Assembly (NCBI RefSeq): GCF_030689025.1
Contig: NZ_JAUYWA010000013.1
Span: forward strand, 1 to 64,000
DNA from: Oceanobacter sp. 1_MG-2023
GTDB lineage: Bacteria > Pseudomonadota > Gammaproteobacteria > Pseudomonadales > Oceanobacteraceae
Reading direction: 5' to 3'
DNA length: 64,000 nt
Below the pieces are notes generated by a model that had not been told where the DNA came from, did not search any database, and saw only the letters and a list, made by a program, of their open reading frames with translations. Shown in pieces: positions 1-7,736 of this stretch; within the stretch, counting starts at the first letter, position 1, and the number at the start of each line of letters is the position of its first letter. The position numbers and the translations under genes are program-made.

Positions 1-33
1 GAGTAGGTCATCGTCAAGCTCTTAAACGAAATA

Positions 34-65
34 CCCCGTCCTGTTATGCAGGGCGGGGTTTTTTT
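34..65 (+). terminator. Intrinsic terminator of a gene left of the window
   Basis: CCCCGTCCTG and CAGGGCGGGG pair with one G-T wobble around a short loop, and seven T follow. It probably ends a plus-strand transcript whose gene lies outside the window. Confidence 0.85.
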
Positions 66-192
66 ATGCCTGTGAGAAAGCAAGGGCGGACGCTGAGAAT
101 AAATAACCCGGGACTGAGCTGGTAAGGGATACCGATGGTTGAGTACGGGTGGGTTTTTGGATTGAAAACAGAATGAGCTATACAGTAAGGTG

Positions 193-208
193 TCCTGTCG
201 TGACAGGA
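193..208 (+). promoter_or_regulatory. Small hairpin overlapping the HIT gene ribosome binding site
   Basis: TCCTGT and ACAGGA are perfect inverted repeats around a CGTG loop. The right arm contains the AGGA of the Shine-Dalgarno sequence for the start at 220. If it forms in RNA it would hide the ribosome binding site; it could also be a DNA operator. No function is shown by the sequence alone. Confidence 0.3.
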
Positions 209-219
209 GAATACTAACT

Positions 220-564
220 ATGACAGAAGATACTGTTTTTGGAAAAATAGCGCGCGGTGAAGCCCAGGCCAATATAGTTTATGAAGATGATCTGGTGGTC
301 GCTTTTCGTGATCTTTACCCGGCAGCACCAACTCATATTCTGATTATTCCGCGTAAACCCATACCTCGCTTGTGTGATGCCGCAATCGAAGACAAGGCAT
401 TGCTTGGTCATATGCTGCTGACCGCAAATCAGGTCGCCGAGAGCGAGGGGTTGGGCGACAAGTTCCGTTTGGTGATTAACAATGGCGCAGATGCTAGCCA
501 ATCGGTTTTTCACTTACATATGCACGTGATTGGTGGTCGGCCGCTGACCTGGCCGCCGGGTTGA
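220..564 (+). CDS. hinT: HIT family nucleotide-binding protein (HinT-like)
   Basis: A 114-residue cytoplasmic protein of the histidine triad family. Members hydrolyse AMP-lysine and other purine nucleoside phosphoramidates, using the second His of the triad as nucleophile. The signature HLHMHVI lies near the C-terminus and fits H-phi-H-phi-H-phi-phi. The N-terminus (TVFGKIARGE, then IVYEDD) is typical of bacterial HinT. I chose the ATG at 220 because AGGAGA lies nine bases upstream; an in-frame GTG at 190 would add residues absent from the family. The modF-like gene begins seven bases after the stop, so the two are probably co-transcribed. The family assignment is secure; the physiological substrate is not known. 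Confidence 0.93.
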   Translation: MTEDTVFGKIARGEAQANIVYEDDLVVAFRDLYPAAPTHILIIPRKPIPRLCDAAIEDKALLGHMLLTANQVAESEGLGDKFRLVINNGADASQSVFHLHMHVIGGRPLTWPPG

Positions 565-571
565 GATAACG

Positions 572-2008
572 ATGAAGTTTGAATCAATACAGGCAAAACT
601 GCACGATGGTCGTTACCTGAAGGTAGCGCAGTGGGAAGTGACTGACGGACAGTTCTGGGCCATTGCCGGCACCAATGGCAGCGGTAAAACGGCGCTGTCC
701 TGCCTGCTGGGCGATCAGGTCAAGCTGAGCCATGGGGCGGTTGATGGGCTGCTGGATAGCGTCGCTTATGTGTCTCTCGAGGCACAGGCGGAGCTTATTG
801 AGCATGAGCGCAAGGTCGATGAAAGCGACCTGACGGATATGGCCAGTAAAGGGACTCTGGTTCGGGATCTGATTGCGCCGGTAGAGGATGTTGCAGCGCT
901 GGTTGATGGCTTGGGTATTCGGCATTTGCTTGATCAGGGCTTCCGGTCGTTGTCGACCGGTGAAAGCCGCAAAGTGCTGTGGGTCAGCCGGTTACGCCAA
1001 CAACAGGACCTGCTGGTGCTGGATGAGCCCTATGAAGGCCTGGATGTTAACAGTCGCGCCTATATCAAACAGTGTCTGGACGATTTGGCTTCCCAAGGCC
1101 GGAGGATTGTCTGGGTTGCCAATCGGCTGGATGAACTGCCGGACTGGATCACCCACGTTGCGTTTATGCACGATGCAGAGTTGCTGGCTCAAGGGCCCCG
1201 ACAAGAAGTTTTGGCGCTGCCAGAAGTAAACGCCTTGATTCACTTCGACAATGAATTACCCGAGTTACCTCCTGCGCCTGTCCCGCCGCTACAGCTTGCC
1301 GATGGCGAACCGTTGGTGTGCCTGACTCAAGGTCGCATCCAGTATGAGGAACGGGTGTTGTTTGATCAGCTGGACTGGACAATTACACCAGGGCAGCATT
1401 GGGCAGTACAGGGGCCGAATGGCTGTGGCAAAACCAGTCTGTTACAGATGCTGACGGGGGATAACCCACAGTGTTATCGCAATAACCTGCGCTTGTTTGG
1501 TATTCAGCGCGGCACCGGTGAAAGTATCTGGGATATTAAAAAGCATATCGGGCTGGTCTCGGCTTCTCTGCAGTGGCAGTACCGCGCATCGACCAATGTG
1601 ATCAGTGCGTTGGTTTCCGGGCTGCACGATAGCATCGGCTTGTACAAAGCCGTACGCGATGATGACAAAAAGCTGGCATTACAATGGCTGGATATTCTGG
1701 GGCTGAAAGAGAAAGCTAACCAGAGCCTGCAACACCTGTCGTATGGTGAGCAGCGTCTGGTGCTGATTGGACGGGCCTTGATCAAGCAACCGGCGTTACT
1801 GATTCTGGATGAACCCTGTCAAGGGCTGGATGATCTGAGCCGTCATATGGTCTTGGCGTTTATCAACCGCCTGGTGGAGCAGCAGCGTATGACGATGCTG
1901 TATGTGACTCACCATGCGGATGAAATTCCGACGGAATTTTCCCATCGGTTGGTTTTTCAGCCGCAAGCAGAGGGCCGCAGCCTGATTCTGCAAGTAACGG
2001 AGGCCTGA
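572..2008 (+). CDS. modF: ModF-like protein with two ABC ATPase domains
   Basis: A 478-residue cytoplasmic protein with two ABC ATPase domains and no membrane segment. Domain 1 has Walker A GTNGSGKT at residues 33-40, signature LSTGE near 127 and Walker B LLVLDEP near 147. Domain 2 has Walker A GPNGCGKTS, signature LSYGEQ and Walker B ALLILDEP. Phrases such as IWDIKKHIG and WLDILG match what I remember of E. coli ModF, which is about the same length and lies next to the molybdate importer. No modABC or other permease is adjacent here; the neighbours are a HIT gene and a convergent lipoprotein gene. The molybdate link is therefore by homology only, and a non-transport role such as photorepair or translation-type ABCF activity cannot be excluded. 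Confidence 0.85.
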   Translation: MKFESIQAKLHDGRYLKVAQWEVTDGQFWAIAGTNGSGKTALSCLLGDQVKLSHGAVDGLLDSVAYVSLEAQAELIEHERKVDESDLTDMASKGTLVRDLIAPVEDVAALVDGLGIRHLLDQGFRSLSTGESRKVLWVSRLRQQQDLLVLDEPYEGLDVNSRAYIKQCLDDLASQGRRIVWVANRLDELPDWITHVAFMHDAELLAQGPRQEVLALPEVNALIHFDNELPELPPAPVPPLQLADGEPLVCLTQGRIQYEERVLFDQLDWTITPGQHWAVQGPNGCGKTSLLQMLTGDNPQCYRNNLRLFGIQRGTGESIWDIKKHIGLVSASLQWQYRASTNVISALVSGLHDSIGLYKAVRDDDKKLALQWLDILGLKEKANQSLQHLSYGEQRLVLIGRALIKQPALLILDEPCQGLDDLSRHMVLAFINRLVEQQRMTMLYVTHHADEIPTEFSHRLVFQPQAEGRSLILQVTEA

Positions 2009-2025
2009 TGGTCTCCGGAGTCTAT

Positions 2026-2041
2026 CCCCTGGTGTCAGGGG
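2026..2041. terminator. Short GC hairpin between convergent genes
   Basis: CCCCTG and CAGGGG form a perfect six-base stem with a GTGT loop between modF and the convergent lipoprotein gene, overlapping the stop codon of the latter. There is no strong T tract, so termination activity is uncertain. Confidence 0.35.
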
Positions 2042-3069
2042 TTCCTGGGTGCGGTGGCAGTACCAGACTCCAGTGCCTGCAGGCGGTTGGTCAGCTCACG
2101 AATTTTCTTTTCCAGCGGTGCCTTGATATTGGTCGCCTGCTCGTTCGCTTTCTGTACCAATGCCAGGGTCTGGTCGAGAAAGGCCATATTGCGTAGATCG
2201 CCGGCATTCAACGCTTCTGCTAACTGGTGCAGATAACTTTCAAAGCGCAGGGCTGCTTGCTCTGCGTCATCAATATCCATGTTAATGATCTTCTCGGCTT
2301 CGCGGCCAATATAGAGTGCATGCTGTGCTGCTCGAAGTGCACGCTTACCAATCTGTTCCGATAAGGTCCGATTGGTATATTGGTCGCTGATGGTGTTGTT
2401 GGCCTCTTCCGTTAGCGTTTCTGCAAATTTGAACGTCTCCAAAGCAAAATAATCCACCCCTTCATCCTCGGCTTTTTCCAGGGTCTTTTGAGCCGGTCGC
2501 CAATGCAGTTCAAGCATGGTGTCGCGTTCCAGCTCTTGCATGTCTTCCAGTAAGTCACCGATATCGTCATCGAGGCTGTTATCACGTCCGGCTTCAATCG
2601 CTTGGGCCAATGATTTGATTTTCTCGAATTGCTTTTTATAGGCAGAGGGCAAGACCTTGTCGGCCTTGATGTCTTCCAGAACTTGTTTTTGTGCCAGTAG
2701 CACGGACAGTGTTTCGGCGACCTTGTGTTTATTGGCCATGCCGCTTTCAAACAGTGTCAATGTCCTGGCCGCAGACTCAAGTGCCTGTTGGTCATTGCCT
2801 GCCAGATCACTTTTACGGGCGGCGCTGATGGCAGTATTCATCTGTTGCCAATGCAGTGGTGAATAGAGGGCAAGATTTTCACTTCGGCCGGTGATGACTG
2901 ACTCTTCAGCGGCATCGAGAGCGGTATGGGTATCACCGGTAAAGGTTTTGGCTTTACGGGCGGCGAGATCATCGAATGCATCTTCGTTTGCAATATGTTT
3001 GCTGGCACAGCCTGATACCAGTAGCAAGGCCAGCAGAACAGACAAGAAAGTACCGTGCCTGAGCGTCAT
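2035..3069 (-). CDS. Alpha-helical lipoprotein of unknown function
   Basis: A 344-residue predicted lipoprotein. The N-terminus MTLRHGTFLSVLLALLLVSG is a signal peptide ending in lipobox LVSGC, with the lipidated Cys followed by Ala-Ser, so outer-membrane sorting is plausible. The rest is almost entirely charged and helical, rich in Ala, Glu, Lys and Leu, with a C-terminal heptad-like stretch that suggests a coiled coil. I see no catalytic motif. I chose the ATG at 3069 because AGAGGA lies just upstream and the signal peptide begins there; the in-frame start 14 codons earlier would spoil the signal peptide. The ilvD terminator lies between this gene and ilvD, so it probably has its own promoter. 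I do not recognise the family. Confidence 0.75.
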   Translation of the reverse strand: MTLRHGTFLSVLLALLLVSGCASKHIANEDAFDDLAARKAKTFTGDTHTALDAAEESVITGRSENLALYSPLHWQQMNTAISAARKSDLAGNDQQALESAARTLTLFESGMANKHKVAETLSVLLAQKQVLEDIKADKVLPSAYKKQFEKIKSLAQAIEAGRDNSLDDDIGDLLEDMQELERDTMLELHWRPAQKTLEKAEDEGVDYFALETFKFAETLTEEANNTISDQYTNRTLSEQIGKRALRAAQHALYIGREAEKIINMDIDDAEQAALRFESYLHQLAEALNAGDLRNMAFLDQTLALVQKANEQATNIKAPLEKKIRELTNRLQALESGTATAPRNP

Positions 3070-3088
3070 ATAAATATCCTCTGGTGGC

Positions 3089-3127
3089 AAAAACAGCGCG
3101 GCGACATCCATTGTAATGTCGCTGCGC
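3089..3127 (-). terminator. Intrinsic terminator of ilvD
   Basis: Two 12-base arms (3096-3107 and 3116-3127) pair with one mismatch around an eight-base loop. Read on the minus strand, a TGTTTTT tract follows the stem. It sits just past the ilvD stop codon. Confidence 0.8.
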
Positions 3128-3199
3128 CACCATCAATGACGCATCTGGGCGTCAATAAATCAGACTGCTTTGTGGCAAGCCGGTTCTCGATGGCTGGTA

Positions 3200-5035
3200 T
3201 CAATCGAGTAACAATTTGTCACGTACTGCACCCTTGTCGGCACTGGTCGCAAATTTGGCATAAGCCTTGAGCGCCGTGCTGACTTTACGAGGACGCAGCT
3301 CCGCTGGCTTCCAGCCCTTGGCGTCTTGCTCGGCACGACGGCTCGCCAGTTCTGCATCATCCAACAGCACATTGATGCTGCGATTGGGGATGTCGATCAG
3401 AATAGGGTCGCCGTCCTTGAGCAGGCCAATAGCACCACCGGAAGCTGCTTCTGGTGACGCATGGCCGATCGACAGGCCAGAAGTACCACCAGAGAAGCGG
3501 CCATCAGTCAGCAGGGCACAGGCTTTGCCGAGACCTTTGGATTTCAGATAGGACGTTGGATACAGCATCTCCTGCATTCCCGGGCCACCTTTTGGACCTT
3601 CGTAACGAATGATCACCACATCACCGGCCACCACTTCGTCAGCCAGAATACCTTTGACGGCTGTGTCCTGGGATTCAAAGATCTTGGCCTTGCCGTTGAA
3701 CACCAGAATCGAGTCATCCACCCCGGCTGTTTTCACGACACAGCCATCCAGAGCGATATTGCCGTACAACACGGCCAGGCCGCCTTCACGGGAATAGGCG
3801 TGTTCGAGGTTACGAATACAACCGTTGGCACGGTCACCGTCCAGGGTTGGCCAGCGCGTGCTTTGGCTAAAGGCGGTCTGGGTCGGAATCCCGGCCGGTC
3901 CGGCCTTGTAGAACTCCAGTACTTCCGGCGTTGGATTACGCATAATATCCCACTTGTCCAAGGCCTCAAGCAAGGTGCTGCTGTGCACCGTTGGCAGTTG
4001 GGAATGCAGCAGCCCAGCGCGTTCGATCTCGCCGAGAATCCCCATAATGCCACCAGCACGATGAACATCTTCGATATGGTATTTGGGCGAGTTGGGCGCC
4101 ACTTTACACAGTTGTGGCACGACACGAGAGAGACGGTCGATGTCTTTCAGGTCAAAGTCCACATCCGCTTCCTGGGCTGCCGCCAGCAAGTGCAGAATGG
4201 TGTTGGTAGACCCGCCCATCACGATATCCAGGGTGATCGCATTCTCGAAAGCATCAAAACTGACGATGGAGCGTGGCAGTACGGATTCGTCATTGTCTTC
4301 GTAATAACGTTTGGCGTTTTTGACAATCAGGCGAGCGGCATCGAGAAACAGCTCTTCACGATCAGAGTGCGTTGCCAGCACGGTGCCGTTGCCAGGTAAC
4401 GACAACCCGATTGCCTCAGTCAGGCAGTTCATGGAGTTGGCAGTGAACATGCCGGAACAAGAGCCACAGGTCGGGCAGGCGCTGCGTTCATATTCTGCAA
4501 CGTCTGCATCTGAGGCGGTGTCATCGGCGGCAATCACCATGGCATCCACCAGATCCAGCTTGTTCTCAGACAGCTTGGTTTTGCCTGCTTCCATCGGGCC
4601 ACCGGAGACAAACACAACCGGGATATTCAGCCGCAGGGCAGCCATCAGCATTCCGGGGGTGATCTTGTCGCAGTTGGAAATACACACCAGGGCATCGGCA
4701 CAGTGGGCATTAACCATATATTCGACGGAATCCGCGATGATTTCACGGCTGGGCAAGCTGTACAGCATACCGTCGTGACCCATGGCGATACCGTCATCAA
4801 CCGCGATGGTATTAAATTCCTTGGCGACGCCACCGGCTTTTTCTATCTCGCGGGCCACCAGCTGGCCCATATCCTTAAGATGGACATGTCCCGGGACAAA
4901 CTGGGTAAAAGAGTTGGCGACGGCGATGATCGGTTTATGGAAATCGTCGTCTTTCATTCCGGTGGCGCGCCACAGGGCACGGGCACCCGCCATATTACGA
5001 CCCGCAGTGGAGGTCTTGGAGCGGTACTCAGGCAT
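3200..5035 (-). CDS. ilvD: Dihydroxy-acid dehydratase
   Basis: A 611-residue enzyme that dehydrates 2,3-dihydroxy-3-methylbutanoate and its ethyl homologue to the 2-oxo acids of valine and isoleucine synthesis. It is close to E. coli IlvD in length and sequence: it opens MPEYRSKTS, then [13 protein letters not shown] and [13 protein letters not shown]. The iron-sulfur and active-site cysteines are visible in [11 protein letters not shown] and CGSCSGMF, and the conserved C-terminal [10 protein letters not shown] is present. I chose the ATG at 5035 (MPEYRS) because it matches the family start; an in-frame start 11 codons upstream is possible. The gene stands alone, with a terminator downstream and a long non-coding region upstream. 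Confidence 0.97.
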   Translation of the reverse strand: MPEYRSKTSTAGRNMAGARALWRATGMKDDDFHKPIIAVANSFTQFVPGHVHLKDMGQLVAREIEKAGGVAKEFNTIAVDDGIAMGHDGMLYSLPSREIIADSVEYMVNAHCADALVCISNCDKITPGMLMAALRLNIPVVFVSGGPMEAGKTKLSENKLDLVDAMVIAADDTASDADVAEYERSACPTCGSCSGMFTANSMNCLTEAIGLSLPGNGTVLATHSDREELFLDAARLIVKNAKRYYEDNDESVLPRSIVSFDAFENAITLDIVMGGSTNTILHLLAAAQEADVDFDLKDIDRLSRVVPQLCKVAPNSPKYHIEDVHRAGGIMGILGEIERAGLLHSQLPTVHSSTLLEALDKWDIMRNPTPEVLEFYKAGPAGIPTQTAFSQSTRWPTLDGDRANGCIRNLEHAYSREGGLAVLYGNIALDGCVVKTAGVDDSILVFNGKAKIFESQDTAVKGILADEVVAGDVVIIRYEGPKGGPGMQEMLYPTSYLKSKGLGKACALLTDGRFSGGTSGLSIGHASPEAASGGAIGLLKDGDPILIDIPNRSINVLLDDAELASRRAEQDAKGWKPAELRPRKVSTALKAYAKFATSADKGAVRDKLLLD

Positions 5036-5240
5036 GGTGTCTCTCTCTTTGTTCATAGATCCTGCCACAGAGCGGGCAGTCGGGCTGTTTTATAGTGCCT
5101 CGGGTGGCGTCAGTCGCAGCCCGGGTACGTGAAAGACCTTCAGTTTAGCAAAAGGCGGGTCACAACGCAGTGCTCTTGGTGTGCCAGAGGCGGATCGCCC
5201 GGTGCTCGACAGGAAAACAAGCGGTGGCCAAGGTCGTAAA

Positions 5241-5582
5241 GTTATCCCTGTTTTCTGTGGATAAATATTGGGATAACTTTGGGGTAGCCTAAGGATAACA
5301 GGCCACATCGCTGATGCTGGCTATCGACACGCTGGACTGGTCAAAAAACGCACAGTCCTGCTGGGTATTGGATTATTTCTCAAGATTTGGGATTTTTATT
5401 ATAAGTCTTTGTATTTTATTCATATTTTCTGATTTGTTTGGAAGTGCTTACACATGCTGGCGGACTCGCCTTGCCTGGGGATTGATGACAGTCTCTGTCT
5501 TGTTAATGGCTGATCTGTGGATAAGAAAATCCCTTGGCAGGATAAGTCTGTGCATAACGTCAGGATAACTGCCGTTATCCTG
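5241..5582. promoter_or_regulatory. Cluster of DnaA boxes and GTTATCC/GGATAAC motifs
   Basis: Perfect DnaA boxes (TTATNCACA read on the minus strand) lie at 5256-5264, 5516-5524 and 5549-5557, all in one orientation. The heptamer GGATAAC lies at 5271-5277, 5293-5299 and 5563-5569, and its complement GTTATCC at 5241-5247 and 5574-5580. Between the two groups lies an AT-rich stretch. The layout recalls DnaA-binding loci such as titration sites or origin-like elements. There is no dnaA, dnaN, gidA or rpmH nearby, so I do not call it oriC. Confidence 0.55.
5561..5582. repeat. Perfect 9-bp inverted repeat CAGGATAAC / GTTATCCTG
   Basis: The arms 5561-5569 and 5574-5582 are exact reverse complements around TGCC. 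It lies four bases after the third DnaA box and contains two of the repeated heptamers. It could be an operator for a dimeric protein or a hairpin. Confidence 0.6.
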
Positions 5583-5702
5583 ATCGTTGGTCGACAATTG
5601 AGCCTATCCCGGAATCAAGCGCCGGACTGGGTTATTGTTTTTGGATAGCTGTCTGTTCGCCCTGTTCTGGTGTCGCGCATCTGGTGAGACGCCATGCGTG
5701 TC

Positions 5703-6629
5703 TCAGTGTCGATCCTGGCGCACATAGGGCTGACCGAGTGCCGCAGGCTCCATGCCTTTTTTGGAACCGGAACAAGCCGCGACCAGCAGCACCGCGATGG
5801 TGAACAGATAAGGGAGCATATTCATCAGATAGATCGGAGCCGGTATACCGATCGCCTGCAGCCGTGGCAACAGCGCTTCGATAGCACCGAACAAAAAAGC
5901 CCCGGCCAATGCCTTGAGTGGCTCCCAGCGGGCAAAGACCACCAGCGCAAGGGCGATCCAGCCACGTCCGGCCACCATGTTATCGACCCAGATGCTGCTG
6001 CTTGCCACCGACAGGTATGCCCCGGCCAAACCACAAAGGGCACCGCTGGCGGTGATAGCCAGCAGTTGCTGCACCTGCACCTGCACCCCGGCGACATCGG
6101 CGCTGGCAGGGTCTTCTCCAACAGCACGGATTTTCAGGCCTGCGCGGGTATGTTCCAGCAGAAACCAGAGTGCAAAACCGATCAGCACGGTGAGATAGAC
6201 CAGAATATCCTGATGAAAGAGTAGCTGGCCGACCAGCGGCAGCTGATCCAGCCAGGGGAGATCCAGTGGTTGCAGGCCTTCAAAGCTTTTATGGACATAA
6301 GACCGCCCGACCACTCCGGCAATACCCAGCCCCACCGCCATGGTGGCAAGGCCAGCCAGAATCTGTTCGCAGCGCATCACGACCACGGCAAAGCCAAAAA
6401 CCAGTGCCAGGGTCGCGCCAGCCAGGACCGCACAGAGGATACCAATCGCGGGGTTTCCCAGCGTCAGGGTCAAAACCGCCGCAGTCATGGCACCCAGAGA
6501 CATATAGCCTTCGGCACCCATATTGAGGACACCAGCGCGTTCGCAGAGCACCAGTCCCATGCTGGCCAGAGCCAGGGGAATCGCAAATGCCGGTGTGCTA
6601 CCGAGCCAGTGGGTGATGAACTGTTCCAT
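5703..6629 (-). CDS. ABC transporter permease, nucleoside/nucleobase (BMP-type) family
   Basis: A 308-residue inner-membrane protein with about eight to ten hydrophobic segments. The phrase LCERAGVLNMGAEGYMSLGA near the N-terminus is the hallmark of the second permease of BMP-type importers (YufQ/NupQ family), and AVGEDPASADVAGV is the conserved cytoplasmic loop that meets the ATPase. Systems of this family import nucleosides, and by inference nucleobases. It is the last gene of a minus-strand operon and starts 16 bases after the stop of the first permease. Together with that permease, the ATPase and the binding protein it forms a complete importer. Confidence 0.9.
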   Translation of the reverse strand: MEQFITHWLGSTPAFAIPLALASMGLVLCERAGVLNMGAEGYMSLGAMTAAVLTLTLGNPAIGILCAVLAGATLALVFGFAVVVMRCEQILAGLATMAVGLGIAGVVGRSYVHKSFEGLQPLDLPWLDQLPLVGQLLFHQDILVYLTVLIGFALWFLLEHTRAGLKIRAVGEDPASADVAGVQVQVQQLLAITASGALCGLAGAYLSVASSSIWVDNMVAGRGWIALALVVFARWEPLKALAGAFLFGAIEALLPRLQAIGIPAPIYLMNMLPYLFTIAVLLVAACSGSKKGMEPAALGQPYVRQDRH

Positions 6630-6644
6630 AAATCTCTTGTTCTC

Positions 6645-7736
6645 TCAGGTGATCTGGCGTGCGGTTTGGGGTGGAGTCCGGCGCAGCAGGGATACACGGT
6701 AACTGCGGAAAAACTGCACCATCAGCAGTGTTAACAGCACGATGCCCTGTATCAGCACCACAATGGCATCCGGGATACCGTAGAACACCTTCAGCGTACT
6801 GCCAGCGTTATAAATGCCCGCCAGCGCAATAGCCGTTGGCAATATTGCCAGCGGATTAAAACGCGCCACAAAGGCGATAACGATGCCACTGAAGGTGGTA
6901 TTGATACCGATGGTCTGGGTCAGGCGATGTTCGACACCGGTGACGATCAGCCCACCCGCCAACCCGGCCAGCGCCCCCGAGAGCAGAATCATCAGGGTGA
7001 GGGTCGCAGTGACCGGAATACCGGTCGCCAGAGCCGTGCGGCGATTATGGCCAATAACATCAATGTAGAAACCCGTACGGCTTTTCTGTACCAGCACTGC
7101 CATCAGCAAAGTGATGGCCAGCGCCAGATAAATACCGGAATGCAGATTGCCAAAGCCCAGACTGGCGAGCTGCTCGTTGTCATCAAAACGGGGAGAAACC
7201 GGAAAGCTGTTGACCGGATCTTTCCAGGCACCAAACAGCAGATGCTGTAACAACAGATAGGCGACGTTGGACAATAACAGGGTTACCACCAGCTCGTTGA
7301 CATTGGCCTTCAGCTTTAACAGCAGTGGTACGGCGATCCAGATGGCACCGGCGAGCGCCGAAGCGATCAGCATGATGGGCAGACGCAGCGCCTCACTGCC
7401 GAAGTCGTTGTTGGCGACCAGCGTGGCCCCAATGGCACCGAGCCACAGTTGGCCTTCGATCCCGACGTTCCAGAAACGCAGGCGCATGGCCGCGAGGGCT
7501 GCCAGACCGACCATAATCAGCGGTACGGCCAGCGTCAGGGTCTGCGCCAGACCGCGAGCGCTGAAAAAGACCTGAACCACCAGGTCATCCATCAAGGTTG
7601 AAGCCGGTGCGCCAGCGGCAAGCAAAACCAATACACCGCAGCCCAGCCCAACCAGCAAACCCAGAATATAAGTCGCGGCGGAGCGCAGGGTACTGACTTG
7701 CTGTCGCCGTTCGAGCGTTAAGCGGAAATTACTCAT
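6645..7736 (-). CDS. ABC transporter permease, nucleoside/nucleobase (BMP-type) family
   Basis: A 363-residue polytopic inner-membrane protein, the first permease of the importer (YufP/NupP family). Family features include FWNVGIEGQLWLGAIGA and ELVVTLLLSNVAYLLLQHLL, plus the loop DVIGHNRRTALATGIPV, which contains the ATPase-contacting helix. I chose the ATG at 7736; it overlaps the last eight bases of the ATPase gene, which implies translational coupling. An ATG two codons earlier is also possible. It pairs with the permease downstream to form a heterodimeric channel. Confidence 0.9.
   Translation of the reverse strand: MSNFRLTLERRQQVSTLRSAATYILGLLVGLGCGVLVLLAAGAPASTLMDDLVVQVFFSARGLAQTLTLAVPLIMVGLAALAAMRLRFWNVGIEGQLWLGAIGATLVANNDFGSEALRLPIMLIASALAGAIWIAVPLLLKLKANVNELVVTLLLSNVAYLLLQHLLFGAWKDPVNSFPVSPRFDDNEQLASLGFGNLHSGIYLALAITLLMAVLVQKSRTGFYIDVIGHNRRTALATGIPVTATLTLMILLSGALAGLAGGLIVTGVEHRLTQTIGINTTFSGIVIAFVARFNPLAILPTAIALAGIYNAGSTLKVFYGIPDAIVVLIQGIVLLTLLMVQFFRSYRVSLLRRTPPQTARQIT

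Larger units (their letters stand above)
5036..5702. other. 667-bp intergenic region with DnaA boxes and an AT-rich core
   Basis: This region separates ilvD from the transporter operon, and both run on the minus strand. I see no convincing gene. It holds three perfect DnaA boxes, five GGATAAC/GTTATCC heptamers and an AT-rich segment at about 5385-5440. An 84-codon reading frame at 5314-5568 overlaps these elements, lacks a clear ribosome binding site and is unlikely to be real. Confidence 0.6.

Noticed and set aside
3461..4399. Long frame of 312 codons opposite ilvD
   Set aside because: Antisense to a well-supported gene; its composition mirrors the coding strand and no family is recognisable.
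5314..5568. 84-codon plus-strand frame in the DnaA-box region
   Set aside because: No convincing ribosome binding site, no family-like sequence, and it runs through the repeat and DnaA-box elements.
5241..5582. Chromosomal origin (oriC)
   Set aside because: DnaA boxes and AT-rich DNA are present, but the usual origin neighbours are absent and only three perfect boxes are seen.
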